A stretch of 64,000 nt of DNA from CBDFHJ01 sp965247635 (GCA_965247635.1 CBDFHJ010000009.1:186001-250000); one strand, 5' to 3'; positions 25,774 through 36,285 are shown, numbered from the stretch's first letter. Notes: a model not told the origin generated them from the letters alone. Numbers and translations: made by a program.

Positions 25774-26112
25774 GCGCTGGACTCACGAGCCTCATCCCGA
25801 AGCCCTCGCCCTTGTAGGCGGGCTCGCCCCTAACCAGCGGGGCGGGGACATTCAACTGGGGTGGGGTGTAGCCACCTCTCAGCGAAATCCCCTCCCCAGG
25901 GTGTTATCTCGCCCTGACTTGCCCCGTCGCGATTGCATCGGGACGGCCAACGGTTGCCCCACCGTACTAGAAGAGTCCCAAACTAAGCTAGGTCAGCCAG
26001 CCTGTGGACAATGCCCCGATGAACTGCCTACCAGGCTTTCCCCGGACTAGCATTTGCTATTCGCTGTGGAAATTCAGGAGGATCAATAGCACCGTGAACA
26101 ACCGATACTTGC
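25774..26112. other. Intergenic between convergent genes
   Basis: Contains GC-rich patches with short complementary runs near 25800-25850 that may act as a terminator for cofE. There is no gene. Confidence 0.4.
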
Positions 26113-29100
26113 CTACTCTTTCAGGTATGTAATGGTCGCAGGACTACCACCGAGCGGTGACACCCCCCGAAGATTGAGAGCCTTCGCGAACCATTCGCCG
26201 TTGAGGGTGCCGACCAAAGTAATCTCCATCGAGTCAGCGCCCAGCACTACGCTGGTGTAACCCTGGGCGTAGAGTTCGTCCCGGTCCAGCAAGATTGTTA
26301 CCTGACTAGGAGACCCTGAGACGGCCTTATCACGTATTACGAGTCCCGGGATTGTGACCGTTTGCCAGACTGGTTCCGCGCCGGACGGGAGATTGAACGT
26401 GATGGATACCTCACGGGGCACCCGGTGCCCGGTGAACTGGTCTTGAAAGTACTTTTTCAGTGTTATAGCCGTATCGACTGACACTTCATCCAGCGGTTCG
26501 GCGACAAAAAACCGGTAGGTAGAGTCGGTGGATCCCAATATGGCGGAGAGTGGGTGAACATAGCCGTACTCGTCAAGGAGCGTTTGCCCATCAGCCACTA
26601 TGGGCGGATCCGGCGCCACACCCGTTGCCGGTACTGGCCGGTCCTGGGTGAGTGCCACGTGTACTGTGTAGATCCCTTGCTCGTCTACGACAAAAGTTTT
26701 CTCTTCCCCATCGATGTATCCCACCTGGCTGGCTCTGCCCGAGAACGAGCGTACCTTGCCGCTTGGTGACGTAACGGTAACAGCCACGGCTACGTCCAGA
26801 GTTGGCCATGCTTGACCGCTGAAAACGAATCTGTCTCCCACCTCGAGAACGGAGCCGGGCCGCGTCCCCATCGGGGTGACGAATAGGTCGACCTCCCTGT
26901 CCCTGATTGTCAGGATGGGTCCACAGGTAGCAAGACCTGCCGCGGCCCCCTGGTAGGGCGGGCAGAGTCGCGATCCCTTAGAGTCCTGGGAGACAACCTC
27001 TCCTGTCTCCGGGTCTTCGATCGTTTCCGGGACGATGACCGCCATGCTCGCGTACGGCACGAAGTGCTGTTCGCCACCGCCCTTTATCACCGCGCCGCCA
27101 AAGAGGAGCTTGACGTCTCCCTCCTCGTCGCCGGTTCGACCACCCTGGTCGATAGACTGCCATGCTCCGAAGCAGGTCAGCCCTATCTGGCAGTTATACG
27201 TGTCCGTGCCGTACCAGTGGTTGTGGTTGGAATCTTCTTCAGAAACGGTGTGGTGAATGCTGATGTCTGGTCTGATGCTACTTGTGTACCAGTACGCCCA
27301 GGAATCGATGGCATCCTTCCTATGCTGCCCACCCTTTCCTTCCGCGGTCTGCATCGAGAGCCTCTTCATGTCCGGCAATTCCACGGGCCCTTCGCCGATG
27401 ACCACCTCAATGCGGCTGGAGGCTACCTGTGGCGCGATATCCTCCAGTATGCCCGTGGGATCTTGCAACGTAATGGTTGGGCCAATGGGCACCCCGTCCT
27501 CCAGCCAAGCCACGTCTCCCCTGAAGAACGGGTACTCAAAGCCGATCGGCTCGATTTCAAACTGACGCAAGATGAACCACGGACGGAGGGTGTCATCACC
27601 TATCACGCGTGCGATCGCCTTGTCCTTTTCGCCGTGCGCAATCAACGGTGTATCAGGGGTCGCTACGATAGACGCGCCGGCGCGAGTGCCCATCCACAAG
27701 CTGCCGTCGACCGGGTCCTCGTACGTAGCTGTCACCCGAACGATATACTCGCCATGGCGCTCAGGGGTCCACGTGTCGTCGGCCACGAAGTACCCAAACC
27801 GATTTGCCTGTCCTGATGTCCGGAACGACTGTTTCTTGGTGGGGTCCCCATCGACGTAGTGCTCTACGCTTATCTCGACGTTTGCGGGGACACCGGGCTC
27901 TATGACAACTACGGGGCTCCACTCATCCCCGACCTCGAGGGGAGTCCCTTCGAAGGTCCCCAACGAGAGGTCCAAAGGCTCTGCTACCCAGATGTCGTAC
28001 GTGCCCTGGACCAGCAGTTCCTGTCCCCACAGGGTTCGCAGTGTGCCCGAGAGGGACACGGTATGCAAGCCATACTGGTCAAACTCAATATCAAAAGAGT
28101 CGAGACCTGTCGTTATGCCGTACGTCCTCCCCGGCCCTGCGAAGGAGAGTTCAACGGGATAAGCGCCTACGCCAGACCCGGATATGAAGGACTGGATGAT
28201 TCGCGCGTCTTCCGCCAAGACCTCCACTTCGCCGTCAGGCTTGGTCAGCGAACCGGAGAGCACACCAGGCGACGATTGATCGAGAAAGATCAGCGGCACC
28301 TGGGGTTGCACATAGTTAAACCCGGTATAGGCCATGGTCGGCAGGAACGGTTCCAGGAGGTACGAGAGACGTCTCCCTGATAACGGGTCTTGCGGAGAAG
28401 CAATGAAGGGTCCCTGGGCAGCGCGGCGGCTTCCCAGCGCGAAGCGCCCTTCGTCTTCGTTCGCTACGACCCCTCGAATACCGCCGGAGCCCCAGCTGGG
28501 CCTCTCATTCAGCAAAGTAGCCGGAATTCGGGGTGTCAGCGCATTACCAACGTTGAGCAGTGGAAGGTAGCCGATGTCCGTGTTGCCCTCGATACCATCT
28601 AGGTTGGTCGTGAGGCTCCCGTCAATGAATTCGGAGTCGTCGGGGCGGACCCCATAAAGTACGACTCGGGACGTATACCAGCCTGGAATCAGGTCTGCTG
28701 TCCAATCTCCGAGCTCATAACGGGCAGTGAAGCCGGCTGGACATTGTTCGGTGCTTAGCTCGCCGGTGGTAATGGGCTTAACCAGCGCCCAGTACCCACG
28801 GGGACCAAAACGGGTCTCGATGGGAAGGCCCGTAGGGGTCATGACGGGTCCATGGACATTGAGGTTGACCTGCCCAGCGTATTGACCCTCCTCGTCGAAC
28901 AGGCGATAGACGTGGAGGCGGGGGACAACACAAGGACGGCGCTCAGCGAGAGTCACCTCAATGTACGGTGAAGAGCCCGCCAATTGTCCGGTCGCCGACC
29001 ACTCTTGACTCGAGATGGAGAACTGCACAGCGTCGCCTGGGTCGCCGATACCGTCCGGGACACGGAGGAAAACTGACGACGGGCTGTCTATCCACTGGCC

Positions 29101-29610
29101 CTCGCAGTGAGCTCCGGTGGCGCCCAATACGATCGTGGTGCCATCTCCCGCCGGTAACGAGGCTGAGAAGGAACCGTCGCTGTTGTAACGGACACACGTC
29201 TGGGTCCCCCATTCGACCGTAGCGATGCGAATCGAGTCTTTTCCTGTTCTTCCTGCTAGCTCCGGGACGGCGCCAGGCGCCCCCGTGATCGAAACGATAC
29301 CTTCGGAGTCTGGACATGAAACGGTGATCTTTGAGACCAGTGGGGCCTCATCCCGAGCATGGTAGGTGTAGTGTCGCGAAGAGCGTGGATTGATCCACTC
29401 CGACGAGAGGTCGGTGATGGACCCCGCGAGACTCAATGGCCCTGGCGTCGGGACCGGTGTGGCGGTAGGCGTAGCCTCCGTCCGCGTAGGGGTGCGAGTA
29501 GGGGTGGGAGTGGCTGCGGGCTGCGTCGCAGTGGGCGTGGAGGTTGCCTCCGGCTGTGTAGAAGTAGGGGTTGTTGTGGCGGTGGGTTGCGTTTCGGTAG
29601 GCGTGGCGGG
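26113..29610 (-). pseudogene. Giant surface lipoprotein, 5' end lost at an IS256 cluster (paralogue 1)
   Basis: A 1165-codon frame, open from the IS junction at 29610 to the stop. It starts inside a Thr/Pro-rich linker (repeats such as ATPTETQPTATTTPTSTQPE), the kind that follows a lipobox, but the signal peptide and Cys are missing. The rest is mostly beta-like with no named domain. It is homologous along its length to the broken gene at 43918-49471; for example TPLEVGDEWSPVVVIEPG matches TPLEVGNSIPVTVTIVPG. It probably once encoded a large cell-surface protein. Without a start it should not be translated or exported. Confidence 0.75.
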
Positions 29611-30978
29611 GAGGTATCTTCAAAAAGTGTGTAAACAGTCAGGCGGTGTACCCTCTCTCTGAACAACACGGGCTCGAGGCCCAAGAGAGGAGATAGACCG
29701 CCCATGAGGAAGGAAAGCACTGAGAGTAGGTCGGAGTCAAGGCCGGAGTGAGAGCAGTTGGAGGATTGGGTGCGAAGCCAGGTCCAGAGGCTGATCCAGG
29801 AGTTGCTGGAGGAGGAGGTGACGGCGTTTCTGGGAAGGGCGAAGTCGGCGCTCAGATCCGACTCGGACAACGATACCGGCTATCGGAACGGATACGGCAG
29901 AGCCCGGAGGCTTACGCTGAGTTCGGGAACGATACAGCTGAGGCGGCCGCGAGTCCGCGATACCGAGGAGCAGTTCGAGAGCCGGCTGCTGCCGCTGTTC
30001 GTCAACAGGACCAGGAAGGTTGCTGAGTTGATCCCCGAGCTGTACCTGCACGGTCTATCCGAAGGCGGCTTCGATCTGGCTTTGCGGGGGCTGCTGGGAG
30101 AGGACGCACCGGTATCGGCGAGCACGGTGGCCCGGTTGAAGTCCAAGTGGAACGATGAGCTTGCCCAATGGCGCAGCCGGCCCCTAGATGACCTGGAAGT
30201 GGTCTACATGTGGGTGGATGGAGTCTACGTCAAGGCTGGTCTTGAGAAGGAGAAGGCGGCAGTACTGGTGGTGGTGGCGGCCCTGAGCGACGGGAGCAAG
30301 GTGGTGGTGAGCGCTGTTCCCGGATACAGGGAGTCCACAGAGAACTGGTCCGATGTGCTCAGGGACATGAGGCGCCGCGGGCTGGAGTGCCCGAGGCTGG
30401 TGGTTGGGGACGGACACCTGGGCATCTGGGGAGCTCTGCGCAACGTCTATCCGCAGGCGGCAGAGCAACGCTGCTGGAACCACAAGATCGTAAACGTGCT
30501 CGCCAAGCTTCCAAAGCGACAACAGGACCAGGCCAAGCTCATGCTGCGTACTATCCCCTACGCGCCGACTCGGACAGAGGCTGAGCGGCTCAGGACGGTG
30601 TTCACCAGGTGGTGCGGCGACCATTCCTACGAGGCGGCCTCAGAGGCCTTGGAGCGGGACTGGGACCGCATGGTCACCTTCTATGACTTCCCAAAGGAGC
30701 ACTGGGGGCACCTTCGCACGACGAACCCGGTAGAATCACCCTTCGCGGCCCTCAGGCTTCGGACCGATGCCGCCAAGCGCTACAAGAGGGTCGATCGGGC
30801 GATAGCGGTGATCTGGAAAATGTTGATGGTCGCCGAACAGCGCTTCAGGCGTCTGAAGGCCCCTGAGTTGATCGAAGACGTCTATCTCGGTGCACAGTAT
30901 GCGGATGGAATCGCCATTGAATCAACGGCTGAGAAGGTCGCCGCCTGATGTCGTTTACACACCTATTGACGTAACCTC
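29611..30978 (+). mobile_element. IS256-family element (1368 bp)
   Basis: 26-bp imperfect terminal inverted repeats, GAGG..... to GTGTGTAAAC, at 29611-29636 and 30953-30978 enclose one transposase gene. The right end abuts a truncated inverted copy. No 8-9 bp target duplication is visible at either side, so the site has been rearranged. Confidence 0.88.
29704..30948 (+). pseudogene. IS256-family (mutator) transposase with an early stop
   Basis: From ATG 29704 the frame stops at TGA 29749-29751 after 15 codons. The truncated sister copy has TGG there (RPEWEQLEDW). The remaining 396-residue frame from TTG 29758 is intact and shows the mutator pattern: WVDGVYVKAG, LVVGDGHLGIWGALRNVYP, AEQRCWNHKIVNVLAKLPK and the C-terminal TTNPVESPFAALRLRTDAAK. 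Reinitiation at TTG 29758 might still give a working enzyme lacking about 18 residues; otherwise it is inactive. Confidence 0.85.
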
Positions 30979-31436
30979 AGCTCATCGTTCCACTTGGACT
31001 TCAACCGGGCCACCGTGCTCGCCGATACCGGTGCGTCCTCTCCCAGCAGCCCCCGCAAAGCCAGATCGAAGTCGCCTTCGGATAGACCGTGCAGGTACAG
31101 CTCGGGGATCAACTCAGCAACCTTCCTGGTCCTGTTGACGAACAGCGGCAGCAGCCGGCTCTCGAACTGCTCCTCGGTATCGCGGACTCGCGGCCGCCTC
31201 AGCTGTATCGTTCCCGAACTCAGCGTAAGCCTCCGGGCTCTGCCGTATCCGTTCCGATAGCCGGTATCGTTGTCCGAGTCGGATCTGAGCGCCGACTTCG
31301 CCCTTCCCAGAAACGCCGTCACCTCCTCCTCCAGCAACTCCTGGATCAGCCTCTGGACCTGGCTTCGCACCCAATCCTCCAACTGCTCCCACTCCGGCCT
31401 TGACTCCGACCTACTCTCAGTGCTTTCCTTCCTCAT
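30963..31436 (-). pseudogene. IS256-family transposase, N-terminal half of an inverted second copy
   Basis: 157 codons nearly identical to the neighbouring transposase (Asp instead of Gly in LSEGDFDL). It is cut after KWNDEL by the right end of the other copy, which supplies the last codons LRQ and the stop. Unlike its sister it has the intact Trp codon near the start. Confidence 0.88.
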
Positions 31437-31529
31437 GGGCGGTCTATCTCCTCTCTTGGGCCTCGAGCCCGTGTTGTTCAGAGAGAGGGTACACCGCCTG
31501 ACTGTTTACACACTTTTTGAAGATACCTC
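30979..31529 (-). mobile_element. Truncated inverted IS256 copy
   Basis: Left half of the same IS in opposite orientation, ending at its own left terminus (31529, GAGGTATCTTC read inward). Together with 29611-30978 it makes a back-to-back structure in which both outer ends are left ends. Confidence 0.85.
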
Positions 31530-31561
31530 AACGATACCAGCATGAATGACATGCTGATGCT

Positions 31562-31800
31562 ATGAAGCGCACCACCATATCGTTACCAGGCGAGCTACTG
31601 AAGCGGCTGCGCTTGATCGCAGCAGAACGCCGCACCTCCATGGCCACCCTGATCCGAGAGGCCGTGGAAGCAAAGGTCCGAGGCCATCGTCCGCGACCGC
31701 GAAGCCTGGGGATTGGGAACTTCAGGGCACACGGATACGTCCCGCCGTACCGCGCAGGAACGCGCGGAGCCGCGCTCGTGGCGCTAGTCCTGGACACGCT
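31562..31800 (+). pseudogene. Ribbon-helix-helix antitoxin, C-terminally frameshifted; toxin lost
   Basis: The start reads KRTTISLPGELLKRLRLIAA, then ERRTSMATLIREAVEAKV, a CopG/VapB-type ribbon-helix-helix DNA-binding antitoxin. Near codon 57 the frame is shifted. In the alternative frame the family-like ending GTSGHTDTSRRTAQERAEP is read to a TAG at about 31790. Directly after it only a few codons resembling a PIN-toxin start (LVLDTLLL) remain. This is a decayed toxin-antitoxin locus. Confidence 0.6.
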
Positions 31801-31854
31801 ATTGCTGGTTCCCGAAGGACCCTAGTACTTGGTCCGGAAAATACGTTTCACATC

Positions 31855-31937
31855 TTTGTCACCCTGAGCACAACGAAGGGTCTCTCGGGTGAGAGATTCT
31901 TCGACCGCCTGCGGCGGTCTCAGAATGACAGGAACTT
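31855..31937. repeat. Dispersed intergenic repeat
   Basis: Pattern CACCCTGAG...GAAGGGTCTCTCGGG...AGATTCTTCG...CAGAATGACAGG with internal inverted symmetry. Related patches occur at 35807-36041, 39285-39600 and 61395-61545. Always intergenic. Confidence 0.7.
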
Positions 31938-31949
31938 TGGGACTAAGCA

Positions 31950-33182
31950 CTAGTTGGGTCCGAGCGGTGAGGGCGGTGCGTAAATCGCCACGCCTGGGTT
32001 TGCTCCCGCCACCGCGAACCAGAACCCCTGCCGGGCAGGGATGAGCTCCAGCCGCGTTCCCTCAAGCTCGCCCGCAACAGCCCGGCCCGCCAGGTCCCAC
32101 GTACTCCCCGTCTGTTCATCCTCAAAGGTCTGAGGCTGTCCTGCTTTTGCCGCCTGGGGAATAAAGGTGAGCACCCGTCGGTCCACGGTGGAAAAGAAAG
32201 GCGCCGCCGTCGTCCCCTGGGAAAGCAGCACCAAGGGCACACCCCCCACCCGGTCGTTGGCGGCCTGGGTCCGCGACTCGAAGAGCGGGTATGCCTTCCA
32301 CTAGCCGCTGACTCGCAGCAGCAGCACCTGGGTACCCAAAGTCAGCCGGTCGTCGCCCGTCGCCCCCTCAGAGAGGGGGAAGAAGAACCGCCCTGCGTCG
32401 GCGCGCTGCTGAATGCCGGGTAGCGGATCTCCCGCCCCAGCGGCCTGGGTAAAGGTGTTGGACAGGACTCGCGTACCCGGGTGGAGGGCCCGCCACTGAC
32501 CAAAGGTGGCCATCACCGACGGCAAGGGCGTCAGCCGCTCGCCAGCCAGCGTGCCCACGATGGCCTGGCCGCTCAGCTGGTGCCAATAGGACCCGGTCCC
32601 GTGGTCAAACATCACCATGTCGTTGTCATAGAGGTCGCTGGTGTTGCCGAAGAGGAGGGTCTGCCCGTCAAGGCGGCGGTCGTATACCACGCCACTGGCG
32701 CACAGAGGACAGTACGTAATGGCCATCGGAGTGCCACCCAGCTCCTCGTTCACGATCTCTCGAAAGTTCAGGGTTTTGACTGGATACGCATAGGCCTGCC
32801 CCGCAACCTCCATGCCGATAATTCGGTCCGCGTCGGACAGCCACCCACGCGCGGCATCCACGTCATGGTATGCGGGCTGATAGATGGGCCTGATGGCGTC
32901 GCGCAAACGGGCTATTAGCGTCCCGTCAGCTTGGTCCAGAGGCACAAAGCTGCCGTTGAAGGTATCAAAGACCACCTCTGCTAACGGCACGATGCGCTGG
33001 GCGGTCTCTACAAAGGGCACCCGCGAGAGGTCCGGCGGGATCTCCGGTAGCGGCGCGTCCACGGTGGGGTAAGATGGTGAGGTAGCCACGGAGGTCGGCG
33101 TGGGAGTAGAGGTAGGGGATGCCGTTCCGGCGCACGCCACCGCGACCACTCCAATGAAAATCAGCAGGAAGCAGCGCTTCAT
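31950..33182 (-). pseudogene. DUF3179 lipoprotein with one in-frame TAG stop
   Basis: A signal peptide with lipobox VVAVAC (Cys17) and a Thr/Pro linker lead into DUF3179. Family marks are AYPVKTLNFREIVNEELGG, ITYCPLCASGVVYDRR with the CxxC, and WHQLSGQAIVGTLAG. The frame is stopped by TAG at 32301-32303 but continues in the same frame to 31950 (KAYPLFESRTQAANDRVGG..., GSTWDLAGRAVAGELEGTRL). One nonsense mutation therefore separates two halves of a normal-length protein. DUF3179 function is unknown; the CxxC suggests redox or metal binding. Confidence 0.82.
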
Positions 33183-33345
33183 TCACCCTCGCTCCCACCA
33201 AGCTACTGATTAGATGCGCGGCTCGCCTGGATGGGCGCCGCTTCCGGAGCGTAGGCCAGGGCGTCGCGTGCACCCTGGCCGCGCCCCGCGCATCTCATTC
33301 TTTTGAGGGGAGTAAACGCACTCAGGGAAAGGCCGTAACGGAAGC

Positions 33346-34532
33346 ATGGCAGTAAACAGGATAAGGCTCGTCCGATTCGGGGCGCCGGCGCTGGCGCTCG
33401 CCGCGGGCATCACGGCGCTGGCGGTTGTCTTGACCTCAACCCTTCCGGGAGGCCTGCCAAACGCCGAGCTGCCGAACGTGGGCCAGAACCAAAGCGCACC
33501 CATGTCGGGGGAAGGCGCTCCCCTGGCCCGCCAGTTCGACATCATCACCCTTCTGCCCAAGGACGCAATCCCGGCCATTCTGGAACCCCAGTTCCTCTAC
33601 CGGCGGCGGAGGCGGCAGAGCAGATGCGGCCGGAGGAACTAGTCCTGGGCCTGTCCATCAACGGCGACCATCGGGCCTACTCGCTGCCGTTCCTAAGTAG
33701 CCACGAGATCGTGAACGACACGGTCGGCGGGGTGCCCGTCGCCGTCACCTGGTGACCGCTCTGCTTTACGGGCATGGTTTTTGCCCGCGAGATCAACGGC
33801 CAGGAGCATACCTTCGGCGTCTCCGGCAAGCTCATTATGAACGCCCTAGTCATGTACGACCACCAGACCGACTCCTTATGGAGTCAGTTCCTCTCGGAGG
33901 CGGTAGACGGCCCCTTGGTCGGTTCCAGGCTGGAGCTCTTGCCTGCCCAGCTTCTCACGTGGCAAGGCTGGGTCGAGGGGTACCCGGACACCCTAGTCTT
34001 GGACAAGACGAGAGGAGCTGGGGGTGGACAGAGCTACGGCGACCTGGGCGCTTCTTCGTATGACCCGTACGGGGGCTACTACCAGAGCGGCTCCGCCGGT
34101 GTCCTGGGAGAGGCCAACGCCGACCCGCGCCTGGCAAGTAAGTCGTTGGTGCTCGGGCTCGATAACGGCAAGGTGCAGCGGGCCTACCCCGGTTACGCGC
34201 TTGCCATGACCCAGGTATTGAATGACGAGTACGACGGCAGGCCCATCGTACTGGCCTTCGACCAGGACTCGGGGGGTACGGCCGTTTTCGTCCGGGTGGC
34301 CGACGGCACGACGCTCACCTTTGAGGCGATCATCGAGGAGGATGGCAGCAGTGCCCTCATGCAAGACACCGAGACCGGCTCCGTCTGGAGCCGGATGACC
34401 GGACTGGCGGTGAGCGGACCGTTGGAGGGACAGAAACTTGAGCAGCTCCCCAGCTTCCTGGCCTTCTGGTTCGCCTGGTCCGACTTCCACCCGGATACCG
34501 AGCTGTACTTGCCTGAGGAAATCCAGGACTAG
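33346..34532 (+). pseudogene. DUF3179 protein with a frameshift and an in-frame TGA at the CxxC motif
   Basis: N-terminal membrane anchor (ALALAAGITALAVVLTSTLPG) and then LPKDAIPAILEPQFL. A one-base loss near 33595-33602 shifts the frame; after it come AAEAAEQMRPEELVLGLSIN, HRAYSLPFLSSHEIVNDTVG and VPVAVTW. Then TGA stands at 33753-33755, exactly where the family has the first Cys of CPLC (the paralogue reads ITYCPLC), followed by PLCFTGMVFAREINGQ and an intact C-terminal half. It is either a decayed gene or, if the frameshift is an assembly error, a candidate selenoprotein. A possible SECIS hairpin follows at 33769-33787. Confidence 0.8.
33769..33787 (+). promoter_or_regulatory. SECIS-like hairpin after the in-frame TGA
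   Basis: CGGGCA (33769-33774), loop TGGTTTT, TGCCCG (33782-33787): a perfect 6-bp stem with a GGU-containing apical loop. It begins 13 nt after the TGA. In the E. coli fdhF SECIS the upper stem-loop lies at a similar distance and its loop also contains GGU. The hairpin could be chance within coding sequence. Confidence 0.35.
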
Positions 34533-34559
34533 GGAAGAAAGGACCAGCAAGGCGCGGTC

Positions 34560-35066
34560 ATGAGCCCCATCCCCGTCAACGCAAAGCCCGAAACGGTCCA
34601 CGTACACGCCGACCCTCGGCTGGCGTTTCAGGTCCTGACCGCCTTCGGCGCCGCCATGCCTGGGTCGGAAGGCTCCTCCAAGGTGCTCTCGGAGCGTGAA
34701 GGCCGGCTCCTGGTGGAGCTTCACACCCCCGTGAAGGACCTGCTGGGGCGGACAAAGGTGTATCGCACCGTGGAGTGGGTCACCCTCCACGAACCGGATG
34801 TCGTCGACTTCGAGGGCGTCGAGGGGCCACTGGCCCTGCTGCGCGACCGTATCACCGTTGAGGCCCAGGGTAACTGCGCCCTGCTGCGCTATGAGAGCCG
34901 GTTTGGGCTAAAGTGGGGAGCAGCCGGCTGGCTGGTGGCACGGCTTCTCGTGCGGCCCGTGATGCAGCGCTTCATACGGACCCACCTCAGCGAGCTGAAG
35001 GAAACCATCGAGCCACGCGCCGCCCGGAGCAAAGTTTACCCTCACGTGCCCTGCACGGCCGCATAG
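34560..35066 (+). CDS. SRPBCC-like (START/polyketide-cyclase fold) protein
   Basis: 168 residues. The start ETVHVHADPRLAFQVLTAFG, the middle VYRTVEWVTLHEPDVVDFEG and the C-terminal helix (AAGWLVARLLVRPVMQRFIRTHLSELKETIE) follow the SRPBCC layout of a beta-sheet cavity closed by a long helix. Such proteins bind small hydrophobic ligands; the ligand here is unknown. It starts 28 bp after the DUF3179 stop with GGACCAGCAAGG before the ATG, so the two are likely cotranscribed. Confidence 0.7.
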   Translation: MSPIPVNAKPETVHVHADPRLAFQVLTAFGAAMPGSEGSSKVLSEREGRLLVELHTPVKDLLGRTKVYRTVEWVTLHEPDVVDFEGVEGPLALLRDRITVEAQGNCALLRYESRFGLKWGAAGWLVARLLVRPVMQRFIRTHLSELKETIEPRAARSKVYPHVPCTAA

Positions 35067-35211
35067 GCGTAGAGGCCAGCCTGGGAGGCTATGGACCCCG
35101 AGGCGTATTAGAGGAAGCAGCATTCGGGGCCTGCGGGCCCTGGCGCCGCGAAACCCAATAGTCGTACCGGCCGTACTCCAACGTGCGGCGGCGAAAAATC
35201 TGGAGGCCCCT

Positions 35212-35805
35212 TTGCGAATAACACGCGCCATATCGTCTGTTTGGAGAGCGTTCGGGACCCGCTCCGTCAAGCGATGGCCCCTGTTGGCCGTGGGTCTGGC
35301 GGCAGTGACAATCGCAGCCGCGTGCACGGGCACCGATACCGCAGACGATTCTGGGCTGGGGGTGCCAAACTTCACCGTCTCCGCCTACCAGGGTGCCGAC
35401 GAGCTGGGCGGCCAGGAGGTGAAGCTCGCCCAGATCCTCGACAACGGGAAGCCACTGGTGCTGAACCTCTGGGCCGGCCTCTGTCCTCCCTGCCGGGCTG
35501 AGATGCCCGACATCCAGCGAGTATACGAGGCGCGAGGCCACGAGGTGACGGTCCTAGGAATTGACATAGGGCCTTTCGTGTTCCTGGGGAGCAGGGACGA
35601 GGGCAAAGCGCTGATCGAAGAGCTGGGGCTCAGCTATCCGGCCGGCACCACCTTTGACCAAGAGGCGATTCGGGAGATCGGAATCCTGGGCATGCCCACC
35701 ACCATCTTCCTGAAGCCAAACGGCAACGTCCAGCGCACGTGGATCGGCTTTCTCACCGAAGGCAAGCTCAACGAGCTTATCGACAAGCTGATCGCCGAGG
35801 CCTAA
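35212..35805 (+). CDS. TlpA-family thiol-disulfide oxidoreductase (lipoprotein)
   Basis: 197 residues from TTG 35212. The signal peptide ends in an AAAC lipobox (Cys at about 38). The thioredoxin fold is readable: VLNLWAGLCPPCRAEMPDIQ with the CPPC redox motif, a beta-alpha segment with VTVLGIDIGPFV, and the cis-Pro loop IGILGMPTTIFL. TlpA/ResA-like proteins reduce disulfides outside the cytoplasmic membrane, often for cytochrome or copper-centre assembly. Copper genes lie just downstream on the opposite strand, which fits that role but is not proof. Confidence 0.87.
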   Translation: MRITRAISSVWRAFGTRSVKRWPLLAVGLAAVTIAAACTGTDTADDSGLGVPNFTVSAYQGADELGGQEVKLAQILDNGKPLVLNLWAGLCPPCRAEMPDIQRVYEARGHEVTVLGIDIGPFVFLGSRDEGKALIEELGLSYPAGTTFDQEAIREIGILGMPTTIFLKPNGNVQRTWIGFLTEGKLNELIDKLIAEA

Positions 35806-35806
35806 C

Positions 35807-36041
35807 AGGCTACTGAAAAAGTCCGCGCCGCCCTTTCCTTCGGCTTCGCTCAGGATAAACTAGGCCAGGGTGAACGGGCGCGGACAAGGCCCCTGTCATG
35901 CTGAGTCCCGAAGCAATCGGGACGAAGCATCTCTCACCGATCCTTCCCGAGAGACCCTTCGCTCCGCTCAGGGTGACAGAGTCTTGTCTGGTCACGGAGA
36001 GCTTGTCGAAGCACGAACCAAGGGTTTTTCAGCAACCGCCT
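35807..36041. repeat. MITE-like inverted-repeat element between two stop codons
   Basis: Outer ends GGCTACTGAAAAA and TTTTTCAGCAACC are imperfect inverted repeats. They enclose copies of the dispersed repeat (GTCATGCTGAGTCCCGAAGC..., CCGAGAGACCCTTCG...GGGTGACAG). The element fills the space between the TlpA stop (35805) and the YHS stop (36040), with no coding capacity. Confidence 0.6.
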
Positions 36042-36225
36042 AAGCCGAAACGAACGTCGACGGATCGGCCTCGAACGCCTGCCGGCAGCCGGCGGCGCAG
36101 AAGTAATACGTCTTCCCTTCGTGCTCAGCAGTGCCACCTGGGGGGCTGCTCATGTCCACCTGCATCTTGCAGACAGGGTCGGTAGCCTTGTCGGGACCCT
36201 GGAACAGGTTGTCTAGTCTGGTCAT
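36040..36225 (-). CDS. YHS-domain protein
   Basis: 61 residues containing a single YHS domain: DPVCKMQVD..., then EHEGKTYYFCAAGCRQAFEADP. The conserved Cys residues and the FCAAGC motif suggest metal binding. YHS domains are frequent next to or fused to copper P-type ATPases and may pass or sense copper. It is the last gene of csoR-copA-YHS, 60 bp after copA. Only its stop codon touches the MITE-like repeat. Confidence 0.88.
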   Translation of the reverse strand: MTRLDNLFQGPDKATDPVCKMQVDMSSPPGGTAEHEGKTYYFCAAGCRQAFEADPSTFVSA

Positions 36226-36285
36226 CTCCCACCTCGTATCGAAAGGTTGTGTGTCAACGGCGCCGTCCCTAAAAACGGGCGCTGG

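Noticed and set aside
29749..29751. TGA in the IS256 transposase as selenocysteine
   Set aside because: The sister copy has Trp (TGG) there, not Cys, and no hairpin follows; a nonsense mutation is simpler.
32301..32303. TAG as pyrrolysine in DUF3179
   Set aside because: No reason to expect Pyl in this protein or lineage; a point mutation is more likely.
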